Assembly: GCA_022711465.1 (NCBI GenBank)
Contig: JAKLEZ010000021.1
Location: 40,730 to 104,729 of the forward strand
Direction: 5' to 3'
Origin: Planctomycetota bacterium
Lineage (GTDB): Bacteria; Planctomycetota; Phycisphaerae; UBA1845; PWPN01
Length of the DNA: 64,000 bases
Shown: positions 33,312 to 42,487 of the stretch, one piece after another
How the letters are laid out: every line of letters starts with the position of its first letter
Numbering within the stretch: the stretch's first letter is position 1
Translations under genes and position numbers: made by a program
Notes under the pieces: model-generated
Told to the model about the DNA's origin: nothing
Database searches by the model: none
The model's input: the letters and a program-made list of their open reading frames with translations, nothing else

Positions 33312-34154
33312 ATGTTCCATCGCCCGGCACATTCCGATGCAGAGACCGTGTGCAGGACAATCGTCTTGTCCGCGGCCGCGGCTCTCCTGATCGACTCGCG
33401 GTTGATCGCTCACACCGTCCTCATGGACTGTGTTCAGCATCGTGTCGCCCTCGCCGTGGACCCGGTCAACATCGACGTGGACGTCGAACTGATCTTCGGC
33501 GAATGGCAGTCCCTTCTGCAGCGACGGCAGATGGACCGCAACGGCGACGACACGGTCACCTCCGAGGAGCAGGCCGCGTACGAGCGATATCTCGCCGGAA
33601 CGCTGATCGAACCGCTGAGCCTGCTCATCGACGGTCGCCGGCTGGATCTGATTCCCTTGTACGAGCCCTCGGTCGACCTGGGCGGCAGCAACAGGACCAG
33701 CCTCAGTGGGCATCAGGTCCGGCTGTCGTACTTCGCCCGGACGCCTTCCTGGTTGGCTGCGGGCAGCCGAATCACCCTGTCCGACCGCCTCTGGACCAGG
33801 CAGCCGGCCCTCAGCTTCCTGAACGTGACCGGGCGGGACGGCTTTCGACTCGCGGTCGAGAGCACCGATCCAGTGTTATCCCCCTGGGCGACGGGCGGCC
33901 CTCGCCTGATGCAGGCGCGCTGCACCCTGGCGGGCGGTCCCGTGGCTCCGCGGGTCGCGGCAGCCGCCGTTGCGAGCCGTGCCCCGGCAGCTGGCCTGGA
34001 ACCACATCTCCTTCCGACCTCTTCACACCGAGGGGCGGAAACCGGCGGTGGACGCCCCGTGGGGGCGGTACTCCTGGTGATCATCATGGCAGCGCTCGGC
34101 GCGGTCGTGATCCTTCGGCCGACCGGCCTGTCTCGACATGGAGGACAGCATTGA
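33312..34154 (+). CDS. Membrane-anchored protein with EF-hand, resembling domains that precede HupE/UreJ permeases
   Basis: 280 residues from the ATG at 33312 with GGGAG eight bases upstream. After an N-terminal hydrophobic segment (VLSAAAALLIDSRLIAHTV) the protein has a beta-rich part with an EF-hand-like loop, MDRNGDDTVTSEEQAAYERYL, followed by PLSLLIDGRRLDLIP. This pattern is known from extracytoplasmic domains in front of HupE/UreJ-type metal permeases, although no permease follows here. A C-terminal helix (GAVLLVIIMAALGAVVILRP) anchors it. Its stop overlaps the TTG start of the next gene. Function is unknown; a metal-related role is an inference. Confidence 0.6.
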   Translation: MFHRPAHSDAETVCRTIVLSAAAALLIDSRLIAHTVLMDCVQHRVALAVDPVNIDVDVELIFGEWQSLLQRRQMDRNGDDTVTSEEQAAYERYLAGTLIEPLSLLIDGRRLDLIPLYEPSVDLGGSNRTSLSGHQVRLSYFARTPSWLAAGSRITLSDRLWTRQPALSFLNVTGRDGFRLAVESTDPVLSPWATGGPRLMQARCTLAGGPVAPRVAAAAVASRAPAAGLEPHLLPTSSHRGAETGGGRPVGAVLLVIIMAALGAVVILRPTGLSRHGGQH

Positions 34155-36322
34155 GAACGACACTGACCATCCTATCGGGCTTGTTGTGTGCAAGTTTGGG
34201 CGCCTCCCCGGCTCCGGCGGAGGCGGTCAACGCCGCCGGGTTGGCTGGGCTGCTGAGTCGCGAGCATGCCCATCTGTTCGACCCGGCAGGCCGGCAAGTA
34301 CTGAACGACTTGAACCGCGGACTCCGCGAGGCCGAGGAGCAGCTGCGCAAGGCCACCGCGGAAGGGGACAAGAAGGCCGCCCGGGACCGGCTGGAAAAGG
34401 GCAAGGCAGACCTCATCGCTCTCCTCGGAAAATGCCCGAGTCTGATGCGCGTGACCCTGGCGGAAGGCAGACTCACTCCGCCCCAGGCGGGCTTCGTCAC
34501 TCTGCCCGGCGACAGGGGAGCGGTGCTCATCTGCCTGGACAACGGACCCGGCAGCATCCAGTTCGTCACCGCCCAGCAGGACTTGACCGAGATCCGCGGC
34601 GAACGCGCGGTCGTCGCGGTGCGCGGCATCGGCCCGGGCTCGAATTGGATTCTCATCAGTCTCACCGGCGTCCCGGCGCTTCGAACCACGCTCGCGCTTG
34701 CCTTCGAAGCCAATCAAGGCCAGCCGGTCTCCTGGCCCATCGATCTGATCAGCCAGGACAAGGCGCGGCTCAAGATCCGCATTCTCGATGAGGACGGCAA
34801 ACCAACGCCAGCCATGGTTCGGCTGACCTGGGCGACCGGCGGCGACGTGGACGTGCGCCCGAGCAACGCGGTCGATTTTAGCGCTCAGTTCGACAGCCAG
34901 GGTGCGGCCACCTCGCACCGGATCATGAACATCCCCGGCGGCCTGTGGGGCTACTACTGGGTGGTGCCCGGCCCCTTCGACATGGTCGTGCCGGCGGGTG
35001 AATGGCGAATCATGGTTCGGCGCGGGGCGGAGCATGTGCCGGTGCAGGACAGCTTCACGACCACGTCCAACCAGACAATGGAGAAGACCTACACGGTCAA
35101 GCGCTGGGTGGACATGCGCAAGCTCGGCTGGTACTCGGGCGACGATCACGTGCACAACCGCATCCTCAGCGATGACGATGCCCGCCGGTTGATGACCTAC
35201 GTGAAGGCCGAAGACATTCATCTGGCCAACATCGTGAAGATGGGTGACATCTACCGCACCTGGTTCGAGCAGCGCGGATTCGGCAAGGAGTATCGCGTCA
35301 TCGACGGCGACTACATCCTGTCGCCAGGCCAGGAATGCCCGCGGACCCACCAGCAGATCGGGCACACGATTTCGATGAACATCACCAGCATGGTGCGCGA
35401 CACGGACAAGTACTACTCCTACGACTGGGTGGCCGACACGGTCCATCAACAGGGCGGGCTGTGGGGCTATGCCCACGTCTGTGGCCCGGCGTTCCACGTC
35501 CATCGCGACATGAGTGTGAGCATTCCTCAGAGCAAGGTGGACTTCGTCGAACTGCTCCAATTCGCCCACCTGGGCACGGACCTGTTCTACGACTTCCTCG
35601 ATCTGGGCTTCAAAGTCACGGCCAGCGCCGGCTCGGATGTGCCCTGGGGCGGCACGGTGGGCGAGGTCCGCGTCTATAGCTGCGTCGGCGATGGGGAGTT
35701 CAACGCGGATCGCTGGTTCGAGGGGATGAAGAAGGGGCGCACCTTCGTGACCAACGGGCCCATGATCGAGTTCCAGGTCGATGAGGCTCTGCCCGGCGAT
35801 GAGGTCCGGGTGAGCGGCAATCGCAAGCTGCGGGTTCGGGCTCGGGCGTGGGGCGATCCCGCCCGGATGACGCCGATCAAGCTGGAGATCGTTCGCCACA
35901 GCGAGGTCATTCGCGCCCAGACGGGCGGAAACGGCCAGGCCGAGGTCAAGCTCGACTTCGAACTCGACGCGGGCTGCGGCTTCTGGATCGCCGCCCGGGT
36001 CAGTGCCGCTGAGGGCCTCAGCGCCCACACCACACCGGTCTACGTCGTTCGTGAGGGATTGCGCTTCTGGCGGCCGGAAGCGGTGTCAAGGTTGACCGAC
36101 AAAACCAACGGGTGGTTGGACGAGATCGACAAGATCGTGGCCGAGGCGAAGGCCGCCAACCGCGCAGGCAAGGTCGAGACCGACCGTGCGGTCAAGCAGC
36201 TGGCCGTCCAGGGCGACGATTTGCTCAAGCGCGTGGCGGCAGCCCGGAAGGTCTACGCGGAGCTCAAAGACGTGGCGGAGAAGGAGAAAGAGACGCGGGC
36301 AAGAGCCGAAACGCCGAAGTGA
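34151..36322 (+). CDS. CehA/McbA-type metallohydrolase (PHP fold), exported
   Basis: 723 residues. The frame is open far upstream, but the sensible start is TTG at 34151, overlapping the previous stop as TTGA, with GGAGG six bases before it and a signal peptide (LRTTLTILSGLLCASLGASPAPAEA) right after. Residues 150-320 are beta-rich. The PHP-like domain begins with GWYSGDDHVHN (His333, His335) and continues with VHQQGGLWGYAHVCG, VELLQFAHLG and ASAGSDVPWGG, all metal-binding segments of the CehA/McbA subfamily. The family includes carbaryl hydrolase, but most members are uncharacterised phosphoesterases. A coiled-coil Lys/Glu-rich tail closes the protein. Confidence 0.8.
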   Translation: MRTTLTILSGLLCASLGASPAPAEAVNAAGLAGLLSREHAHLFDPAGRQVLNDLNRGLREAEEQLRKATAEGDKKAARDRLEKGKADLIALLGKCPSLMRVTLAEGRLTPPQAGFVTLPGDRGAVLICLDNGPGSIQFVTAQQDLTEIRGERAVVAVRGIGPGSNWILISLTGVPALRTTLALAFEANQGQPVSWPIDLISQDKARLKIRILDEDGKPTPAMVRLTWATGGDVDVRPSNAVDFSAQFDSQGAATSHRIMNIPGGLWGYYWVVPGPFDMVVPAGEWRIMVRRGAEHVPVQDSFTTTSNQTMEKTYTVKRWVDMRKLGWYSGDDHVHNRILSDDDARRLMTYVKAEDIHLANIVKMGDIYRTWFEQRGFGKEYRVIDGDYILSPGQECPRTHQQIGHTISMNITSMVRDTDKYYSYDWVADTVHQQGGLWGYAHVCGPAFHVHRDMSVSIPQSKVDFVELLQFAHLGTDLFYDFLDLGFKVTASAGSDVPWGGTVGEVRVYSCVGDGEFNADRWFEGMKKGRTFVTNGPMIEFQVDEALPGDEVRVSGNRKLRVRARAWGDPARMTPIKLEIVRHSEVIRAQTGGNGQAEVKLDFELDAGCGFWIAARVSAAEGLSAHTTPVYVVREGLRFWRPEAVSRLTDKTNGWLDEIDKIVAEAKAANRAGKVETDRAVKQLAVQGDDLLKRVAAARKVYAELKDVAEKEKETRARAETPK

Positions 36323-36905
36323 GCAGATGATGCGACGCGCGCAGGTCGGCCCCCGTTCGGGAAGCAGAGGTCCGCGGATGGCCTCATCGATCCCGTCTCT
36401 GGTCAGGCGTCCTTCACCGTCCCCGGCCAGAGCCGCCACTCGTGACCGCGATTCCTGGGCCCCCGTGGGCCCCGAGGCGGCCTCAGCCGGTTGCTCATGC
36501 GGCCCACTCAGGCCGCGGTTGCACCCGACCAGGTTCCCACCGGGAATCCAGTCAAGAAGCGTCCCGACCCGGACGTGCCAAGACGAGCCAGGCCCACTCG
36601 AAGCGTGGGTAGACTGGAATAGGGGGACATAGAGGTACATGGCGCGGCCGGCCCGTCGTCAACGACTGGTCGTTGAACTCGGTTTCGGCGGGAACGGCCG
36701 CCAAGACCGCCTGCTGGCAACCAGCGCTCACTCAACAGCAAAGCAGAACCAGCCGACCAGACCGTCGCGGACCTGCCTGAGCAGAGGAGTCACCGCTGCC
36801 CGATGGGACGCTCAGAACATCGGTTTCCGCCGCCAACCGTTTTCGGTTATACCATGGCGGCGAGCAGGCGGCTCACAGGGGACCCGGCCAAGGAGGACAC
36901 GATTC
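36323..36905. other. Long intergenic region upstream of the MFS/enolase operon
   Basis: About 580 bases without a convincing gene. GC-rich hairpins occur near the left part (GCGGCC-CACTCA-GGCCGC at 36499-36516), possibly ending the previous transcript. A perfect 8-bp inverted repeat lies at 36659-36676. Near the right end GGTTATACC (36846-36853) may contain a -10 box. Open frames over the region on both strands have unnatural composition. Confidence 0.4.
36659..36676. promoter_or_regulatory. Operator-like inverted repeat TCAACGAC-TG-GTCGTTGA
   Basis: Two exact 8-base arms with a two-base spacer lie 229 bases upstream of the transporter gene. This geometry is typical of LacI/GntR/TetR-type operators controlling sugar genes. 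No regulator gene is adjacent. Confidence 0.4.
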
Positions 36906-38363
36906 ATGTCCGAACCATGTCAACTCGGCGTCCAGGGGGACATCTACCAGACCAAGCCGTTGTATCGGTACCTGGCCTTGCTGGCCGCGCTCATGGCCTG
37001 GGGGTTCGACGGCGTCGAGCAAGGGGTCTACACCATCATGACCCGCGATGCCTTGAAGGACCTGGTTCCCAGCGTCTCGCCGCTGGTCCAACAGGCCAGT
37101 GAGATGAAAGCCCAAATGAATGGTGCCGGCCCCGACGCTCGCGGCCCTCTCGTGGAGCAGCTCAAGACCACCACGCGCAAGATCGACAGTACGGTGGGTC
37201 CGTTCTTCAGCCTCTCGCTGGCGATGTGGATGTGGGGGGCGGCGGCCGGCGGCGTGCTCTTCGGACGGATGGGGGACCGCTGGGGCCGAGTCCGATCCAT
37301 GCTTGTCTCAGTATCGCTTTACGCTTCGTTCACCGGCCTGTCGGCACTCTCCACGCACTGGTCTCATTTCATCACCTGCCGGTTCATCGGAGCCATGGGG
37401 CTCGGCGGAACGTGGCCCTTGTGCGTGGCCCTGATCGTCGAGACCTGGCCGGAGAAGCACCGAGCGATGCTCGCCGGCCTGATCGGCGCGGCCGCCAACG
37501 TGGGCTTCTTCATCGCCGCAACGTACTCGAAATTCATGCTCAAACACGACTACGAATGGCGCTGGGTCATCGGCATGGGCTTCTTCATCGCGATCATCAG
37601 CTTACCGGTGATCTTCCTCGTGCCCGAGCCGACGCAATGGAAGCGATCTCGGGAGAAGAAAGAGCGGTCTCGGATCGGCGACCTGTTCACCCGCGAATAC
37701 CGGCGATCGACCATCGTGGGCAGCCTGCTGTCCACCGTGGCATTGCTCGGAACCTGGGGGGCATTCCTGTGGGTGGCAACCTACGTGGACCAGATCACCG
37801 AGGGCACGCCCGACCAGGGCCGGGCCAAGGCGGCCATCGCTCAGTGGCAGTCCTACGGCCAGATGCTGGGGGGTTTCCTGGGCGGCCTGCTGGCCGGCTG
37901 GATAGGCAACAAGCGTTCGTGGTGCTTCCTGTGCCTGGCCGCTTGGGCGTCGGTGGTGGCCCTGTTCGGCCTGAACCGGCATTACGGCCTGCAGATGGCC
38001 CTGATGGGGGCTCTGGCCGGGCTGTTTGTGACCGGCTTCTTCGGCTGGCTGCCCAAGTACCTGCCGGAGTTGTACCCCACCCGGATCCGGGCCTCCGGAC
38101 AGGGCTTCAGCTTCAACATCGGGCGCGTGTTGACCGGCTTCGGCGTCCTCGGAGCCGGAAGCCTGGTCAGTGTCTTTGGCGGTGACTACCGCTGGGGGGC
38201 CATGACCATCGCGACCGTGTATCTGCTGGGTCTCATCGTGATCGCCTTCGCCCCCGATACCGGCGGGAAGATGCTGGTCGAGAATCCCCAGAGTCCCTCG
38301 CCCGGGCCGGCCTTCGAGACCCGGAGGGCGGCGAGCGGATCGTCAGACGCGGATCGGAGGTGA
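36906..38363 (+). CDS. MFS sugar/acid transporter
   Basis: 485 residues from the ATG at 36906 with AGGAGG nine bases upstream. About 12 membrane helices. Loop 2-3 reads FGRMGDRWGRVRSM, the major-facilitator signature, and the latter half has LPELYPTRIRASGQGFSFNIGR, typical of sugar/metabolite:H+ symporters. A periplasmic loop of about 60 residues between helices 1 and 2 is larger than usual. Directly followed by an enolase-superfamily enzyme whose start codon lies five bases beyond the stop, so the pair probably imports and dehydrates a sugar acid. Confidence 0.87.
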   Translation: MSEPCQLGVQGDIYQTKPLYRYLALLAALMAWGFDGVEQGVYTIMTRDALKDLVPSVSPLVQQASEMKAQMNGAGPDARGPLVEQLKTTTRKIDSTVGPFFSLSLAMWMWGAAAGGVLFGRMGDRWGRVRSMLVSVSLYASFTGLSALSTHWSHFITCRFIGAMGLGGTWPLCVALIVETWPEKHRAMLAGLIGAAANVGFFIAATYSKFMLKHDYEWRWVIGMGFFIAIISLPVIFLVPEPTQWKRSREKKERSRIGDLFTREYRRSTIVGSLLSTVALLGTWGAFLWVATYVDQITEGTPDQGRAKAAIAQWQSYGQMLGGFLGGLLAGWIGNKRSWCFLCLAAWASVVALFGLNRHYGLQMALMGALAGLFVTGFFGWLPKYLPELYPTRIRASGQGFSFNIGRVLTGFGVLGAGSLVSVFGGDYRWGAMTIATVYLLGLIVIAFAPDTGGKMLVENPQSPSPGPAFETRRAASGSSDADRR

Positions 38364-38368
38364 CGAAA

Positions 38369-39784
38369 ATGAGCACCAGGCCGACCGATGCCCGATGCGT
38401 CGCCGCAACGCTGTACCTCCTCCCGGTTCAGACCCGCGTACCGCTCAAGTTCGGACCGGAGACGCTCACCCATGTCACTTGCGCCCGCGTGTGCATGAAG
38501 GTGGAGGATACCCGCGGCCACCTCGCCGAGGGCTGGGGTGAGACGCCACTGAGCGTGCAGTGGGTCTGGCCCAGTCGCCTCTCCTACGAACACCGCCACG
38601 AGACGCTCAAGCGTTTCTGCATCAGGCTGACCGAGGCGTGGGCTCAATCCTATTACTCCGGCCACCCCATCCTCGTCGGGCATGCCTTCATGGAACGCAG
38701 GCTGCCCGAGCTGCTCGGGCAGATGAACCGCGAACGCGGGCCGGACGTCGAGCCGATGCCCTGGCTGGCGGCCCTGGTGTGCTGCTCCGCGTTCGACCTT
38801 GCCTTGCACGACGCCTTCGGCCGCGGTGTTCAACGGCCGATCTACCGCACCTACACCCGGGATTTCATGAGCAAGGACCTGGCCGCTTTCCTCTCCCCGG
38901 CCGAGGGCTCACCGGTCAACTTCGAAGGCCGCTATCCGTGCGACTACTTGGCCGCCGAGGCACCCGAGACAATCGTTGCCTGGCATCTGGTCGGCGGACT
39001 CGATCCGCTCGATGAGTCCGAGTTGACCGGCGCCGAACCGAAGGACGGCTACCCCGTTCTCCTGCGCGACTGGATCCATCGCGACGGCCTCAGGTTCTTG
39101 AAGGTCAAACTCCGCGGCAACGACGCGGGATGGGACTATCAACGCCTGGTGCGCGTCGGCCGGCTCGCGGTCGAGCACGGTGTCGAATCGCTGAGCGCGG
39201 ACTTCAACTGTACAGTGACCGACCCGGCCTACGTGAACGAGATCCTCGACCGACTCATGGCCGAGCACCCCCGGATCTTCAACATGATTCTGTATGTCGA
39301 GCAGCCATTCCCGTACGACCTCGAAGCTCACCAGATCGACGTCCACAGCGTCTCGGCCCGCAAGCCGCTGTTGATGGACGAGAGCGCCCACGACTGGCGA
39401 CTGGTCAAGCTGGGCCGCGAGCTCGGCTGGACCGGCGTGGCCCTCAAGACATGCAAGACGCAGACCGGGGCCGTCCTCAGCGCCTGCTGGGCGAAGGCCC
39501 ACGGTATGGCCCTCATGGTGCAGGACCTGACCAACCCCATGCTGGCCCAGATTCCGCACGTCCTTCTGGCCGGGCACGTGGGCACCATCGCCGGCGTCGA
39601 AACCAACGCCATGCAGTTCTACCCGGATGCGTCCCGGCCGGAACAGGCGGTCCACCCGGGGCTGTATCGCCGTCACAAGGGGCAGCTGTCGCTGAGTTCG
39701 GTTCGAGGCACGGGCTTTGGCTACCGGCTGGATGAAATACGGCGCCAACTCCCGTCACCGGTGGCCCAGGCCACGATCGGATAG
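38369..39784 (+). CDS. Enolase-superfamily enzyme (mandelate racemase/muconate lactonizing type)
   Basis: 471 residues from the ATG at 38369; GGAGG eight bases upstream overlaps the previous stop region. The barrel shows LKVKLRGND (KxK base), SADFNCT and YVEQPF (metal ligands), MDESAHD, and ALKTCKTQTG. The protein is longer than typical members (about 370-400), with extra length in the N-terminal half near residues 165-230. Substrate unknown; adjacency to an MFS transporter and the CehA-like gene suggests carboxylate sugars or similar. Family assignment is firm, subgroup is not. Confidence 0.8.
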   Translation: MSTRPTDARCVAATLYLLPVQTRVPLKFGPETLTHVTCARVCMKVEDTRGHLAEGWGETPLSVQWVWPSRLSYEHRHETLKRFCIRLTEAWAQSYYSGHPILVGHAFMERRLPELLGQMNRERGPDVEPMPWLAALVCCSAFDLALHDAFGRGVQRPIYRTYTRDFMSKDLAAFLSPAEGSPVNFEGRYPCDYLAAEAPETIVAWHLVGGLDPLDESELTGAEPKDGYPVLLRDWIHRDGLRFLKVKLRGNDAGWDYQRLVRVGRLAVEHGVESLSADFNCTVTDPAYVNEILDRLMAEHPRIFNMILYVEQPFPYDLEAHQIDVHSVSARKPLLMDESAHDWRLVKLGRELGWTGVALKTCKTQTGAVLSACWAKAHGMALMVQDLTNPMLAQIPHVLLAGHVGTIAGVETNAMQFYPDASRPEQAVHPGLYRRHKGQLSLSSVRGTGFGYRLDEIRRQLPSPVAQATIG

Positions 39785-39802
39785 GACCTCGGCGGACAAC
39801 GG

Positions 39803-41176
39803 TCATTCGTGCTTGTACTTGATGATCCAGGGATCTTGGGTCTCTTCCTGCCAGGCGCGCAATCTGGCCCGGAGGTCCTTGAGCGCGCCGGCGTGGGCGG
39901 GATCGGCAGCCAGATTGTCAGTCTCGTCCGGATCCTTGGTCAGGTCGTACAGTTCCTCTTGCGGCCGATGAATCAGTGCTTGCACGCTTCGCTGACCGTA
40001 CTGCTTGTCCGCGCGGCTCAGGATCCCTTGCCAAGTGACCGAACCCCAAAGGTCCGAGGCAAATGGATACTCGAGTTCGTGGGCCAGGTTCAGAATGTAC
40101 TTGTACTGCCGCGTGCGAATCATTCGCATCGGGTAGTACATGGTGACCTCGTGGAAAGTGTGCGAGCCATAGACGACATCCCAGCCGGCCGGATCGCTCT
40201 GACCGAGAATCGGCAGCAACGATCGCCCCGAGATCTCCTTGGGGACCTTCGCCTTTGCCCAGTCCAGGATGGTCGGGGCGATGTCCACCCAGCTCACCAT
40301 GGCCCTGCTGGTCACCGCCCGGCCCCCCTGGTCCGGTGAGGAGATGATCAACGGCAGGTGGATGCCGGGGTCGTAGAGTGTGGTCTTGGCTCCCGGGAAA
40401 GGCGGACCGTTGTCACTGATGTAGATCACCAGCGTGTCCTGGCGATGCCCGGTGGTCTCCACGGCGTCCAGAATCATGCCGATGCCCCGATCCATCCTGC
40501 TCACGGACTCGTAGTATTCCGCCAGTTCCGAACGGCTGTCGGCATTGTCGGGCAGCCAGGCGGGCACCAGGATGTCCTCCGGGCGGTATTTCACCGGTTG
40601 TACCCCGCGGTGCCTGGTCTGGTTATCGAAACCCTTGTTCGCCCGGTGCGGGTCGGCGAACCCCACCAAAAGGAAAAAGGGTTGGTTGGATCCACGGGCT
40701 ATGAATGCCCTCGCCGACTCCGCCATGGTCGCCACTTGACGCGGGCCGCCGAGACAGGGCAACTGCTCGTCGAACGGGTATACCTCCGGTGGTTCGACAT
40801 GGTACTTGCCGACGATGGCCGTGCGGTAGCCGGCGGCCTTGAGCAACGCCGGCACCGACTCGACCCGGGCAAGCGAGTGGAAGTTGTGTACCCCATGGGC
40901 CAGACCGTATTGGCCGTTGGTATGATTGAACCAACCGGTCAGAATGACCGAACGCGAAGGGCTGCAACTGGATACGGCCGCAAAGCCATGGGCAAATCGT
41001 GTTCCCTGAGTTGCCAAACGATCGAGGCTCGGCGTCTTGACCACGGTGTCGCCATAGCAGCCCACCTGCCGTCCATGGTCATCGCCGATCATCAGGACGA
41101 CATTGCGCGCCGCAGCCGCAGCCGAGATGGGTACACCGAGAACCACGGCCAGGAGGTAGACAAGCCTGCAGATCAT
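39803..41176 (-). CDS. Sulfatase (formylglycine type), exported
   Basis: 457 residues from the ATG at 41176 with GGAG seven bases upstream. Signal peptide (MICRLVYLLAVVLGVPISAAAA), metal-binding NVVLMIGDDHG (Asp32, Asp33), modification motif C71-S-P-S-R75, GKYHVEP, and TLVIYISDNGPPFPGAKTTLYDPG. It matches S1-family sulfatases such as heparan N-sulfatase-like enzymes (CSPSR, then TGWFNHTNG). Probably removes sulfate from polysaccharides in the periplasm. It converges on the enolase-superfamily gene with an 18-base gap. Confidence 0.93.
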   Translation of the reverse strand: MICRLVYLLAVVLGVPISAAAAARNVVLMIGDDHGRQVGCYGDTVVKTPSLDRLATQGTRFAHGFAAVSSCSPSRSVILTGWFNHTNGQYGLAHGVHNFHSLARVESVPALLKAAGYRTAIVGKYHVEPPEVYPFDEQLPCLGGPRQVATMAESARAFIARGSNQPFFLLVGFADPHRANKGFDNQTRHRGVQPVKYRPEDILVPAWLPDNADSRSELAEYYESVSRMDRGIGMILDAVETTGHRQDTLVIYISDNGPPFPGAKTTLYDPGIHLPLIISSPDQGGRAVTSRAMVSWVDIAPTILDWAKAKVPKEISGRSLLPILGQSDPAGWDVVYGSHTFHEVTMYYPMRMIRTRQYKYILNLAHELEYPFASDLWGSVTWQGILSRADKQYGQRSVQALIHRPQEELYDLTKDPDETDNLAADPAHAGALKDLRARLRAWQEETQDPWIIKYKHE

Positions 41177-41222
41177 GAGGCGTCTCCATTTTGGGACACA
41201 TTTGTGGGCAGCTCGACCGCAC

Positions 41223-41250
41223 ATTGTACACAGCAGCGCTACAATGACCA
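41223..41250 (-). promoter_or_regulatory. Candidate promoter of the sulfatase at 41176
   Basis: On the minus strand TGGTCA (41245-41250), a 16-base spacer and TACAAT (41223-41228). The -10 box is good and the -35 is weak. Confidence 0.4.
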
Positions 41251-41379
41251 TGCCACTTGCCGGCGGGGATTCGTCATGCGGTTGCGCTCGAACGCGGCGG
41301 GCTGCGTTTTCAGCGACGCTTTCTCACAGTCCTCTCATTCGACGTCGCTAGCCTACGATGCCAGACTGGGCGCACAGGG

Positions 41380-41397
41380 TCCGCTGACGTCAGCGGA
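41380..41397. promoter_or_regulatory. Perfect 18-bp palindrome upstream of the PepSY-like gene
   Basis: TCCGCTGACGTCAGCGGA is an exact palindrome with no spacer, 41 bases before the GTG start at 41438. A TACGAT hexamer at 41354-41359 could be the -10 box, placing the palindrome just downstream of the transcription start, a usual repressor position. Confidence 0.55.
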
Positions 41398-41437
41398 TGC
41401 GGGTCAGCCGACGTGATATTCATGGGAGACTACCGCC

Positions 41438-42178
41438 GTGGAAAGAAAATGGATTCAATTGGCTTCGTTTGGCGCATTGATGATTGGCGTGGCCGTCCTC
41501 GCCGTCTGGGCAGAGGGCAAGGCGAAGGAGGTCAAGGTGACTTTGGATCAGGTGCCGGCCGCAGTCCGCGAGGCGTTCACCAAGGCGGCCGGTGACGCCA
41601 AAATCACGGAGATCGAGCAGGAAGAGGAAAACGGGGTCACCGTCTACGAGGCCTCCTTCGTCGTGAACGGCAAGAAAAAGGAGATCGAAGTCACGGCCGA
41701 TGGCAAGGTCATCGAGGAAGACGAGGAGAGCGATGAGGAGGAGGAGATCGCCATGGACCAGGTGCCGGCCAAGGCCCGCGCGGCACTCATGACCCTGGCC
41801 GGCGATGCCAAGATCACCAAGGTCGTCAAGGAAACCGAGGGCGGCACGGTGTCCTATGAGGCTGAATGGACGGTCAAGGGACTGAGCCACGAGGCAGAAG
41901 TAACCGAGGACGGCGCCCTGATCTCGACCGAGGAGACCATGGATGCCAATGCCGTTCCGGAAGCCGTCCTCAAGACCGCGGCCAAGATCTTCCCCGCCGG
42001 GGCCAAACTGACCTTCGAGAAGGAAACCGAGGTGACCTACGAGGTCAGTTGCACGATCGACGGCAAGGAAAAGGAAGTTCAGATCTCGCCGGATGGCGCG
42101 GTCGATGATGACGACGACCAGGGCGATGACGATGAGGAGGATGACGAAGACGACGACGAGGACGACGACGACAAGTGA
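41438..42178 (+). CDS. Exported acidic protein with three PepSY-like repeats
   Basis: 246 residues. The start is GTG at 41438 with GGGAG nine bases upstream, giving a signal peptide (MERKWIQLASFGALMIGVAVLAVWA). Three repeats of about 70 residues follow, each with an amphipathic helix (QVPAAVREAFTKAAG, QVPAKARAALMTLAG, AVPEAVLKTAAKIFP) and a beta hairpin (YEASFVVNGKKKEIEVTADG, YEAEWTVKGLSHEAEVTEDG, YEVSCTIDGKEKEVQISPDG). An acidic segment separates repeats 1 and 2, and the last 24 residues are almost all Asp/Glu. The repeats resemble PepSY-like (DUF2874-type) domains. The two-component system follows downstream on the same strand, as for many PepSY proteins. Confidence 0.82.
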   Translation: MERKWIQLASFGALMIGVAVLAVWAEGKAKEVKVTLDQVPAAVREAFTKAAGDAKITEIEQEEENGVTVYEASFVVNGKKKEIEVTADGKVIEEDEESDEEEEIAMDQVPAKARAALMTLAGDAKITKVVKETEGGTVSYEAEWTVKGLSHEAEVTEDGALISTEETMDANAVPEAVLKTAAKIFPAGAKLTFEKETEVTYEVSCTIDGKEKEVQISPDGAVDDDDDQGDDDEEDDEDDDEDDDDK

Positions 42179-42487
42179 GTCAGGGTCTCGGCCGCCGGCA
42201 GGAACGTGAGACGAGTCCGCGAAGTGCCCGGGAGGATCCGTTCGTTCGGTGGTTGTGACGGGTCGGGCTGATGGGTGGTTCGGCGTTTCTCGTCGCCTTC
42301 TCCGTTGCTGAGGAAAGCGAAACCCCTGATATCGCCATGGCGAGAGCGGCCTTCGCCAGGACCAGGGTCCCGCGGGCCCAGTCGCCGGCAGCGGCTCAGA
42401 GGGCAGTCCCTGAAGGTATAATCGACCCAGCCAGGGCGACTTGATGACAAGCATGCATCCCAGGCCGGCGAGGAGCGAGATCATCGC
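42179..42487. other. Intergenic region before the two-component system
   Basis: About 310 bases. A perfect TATAAT at 42417-42422 is the best promoter sign but has no -35 at the right distance. The following 65 bases lead to the ATG at 42488. No open frame with a plausible product. Confidence 0.4.
42417..42422 (+). promoter_or_regulatory. Candidate -10 box of the two-component operon
   Basis: TATAAT, 65 bases before the response-regulator start. The -35 region (GCTCAG) is poor, so an activator may be needed. Confidence 0.35.

Noticed and set aside
36086..36640. Minus-strand frame covering part of the 580-base gap
   Set aside because: It extends into the metallohydrolase gene and has no known motif or start signal; probably a by-product of high GC.
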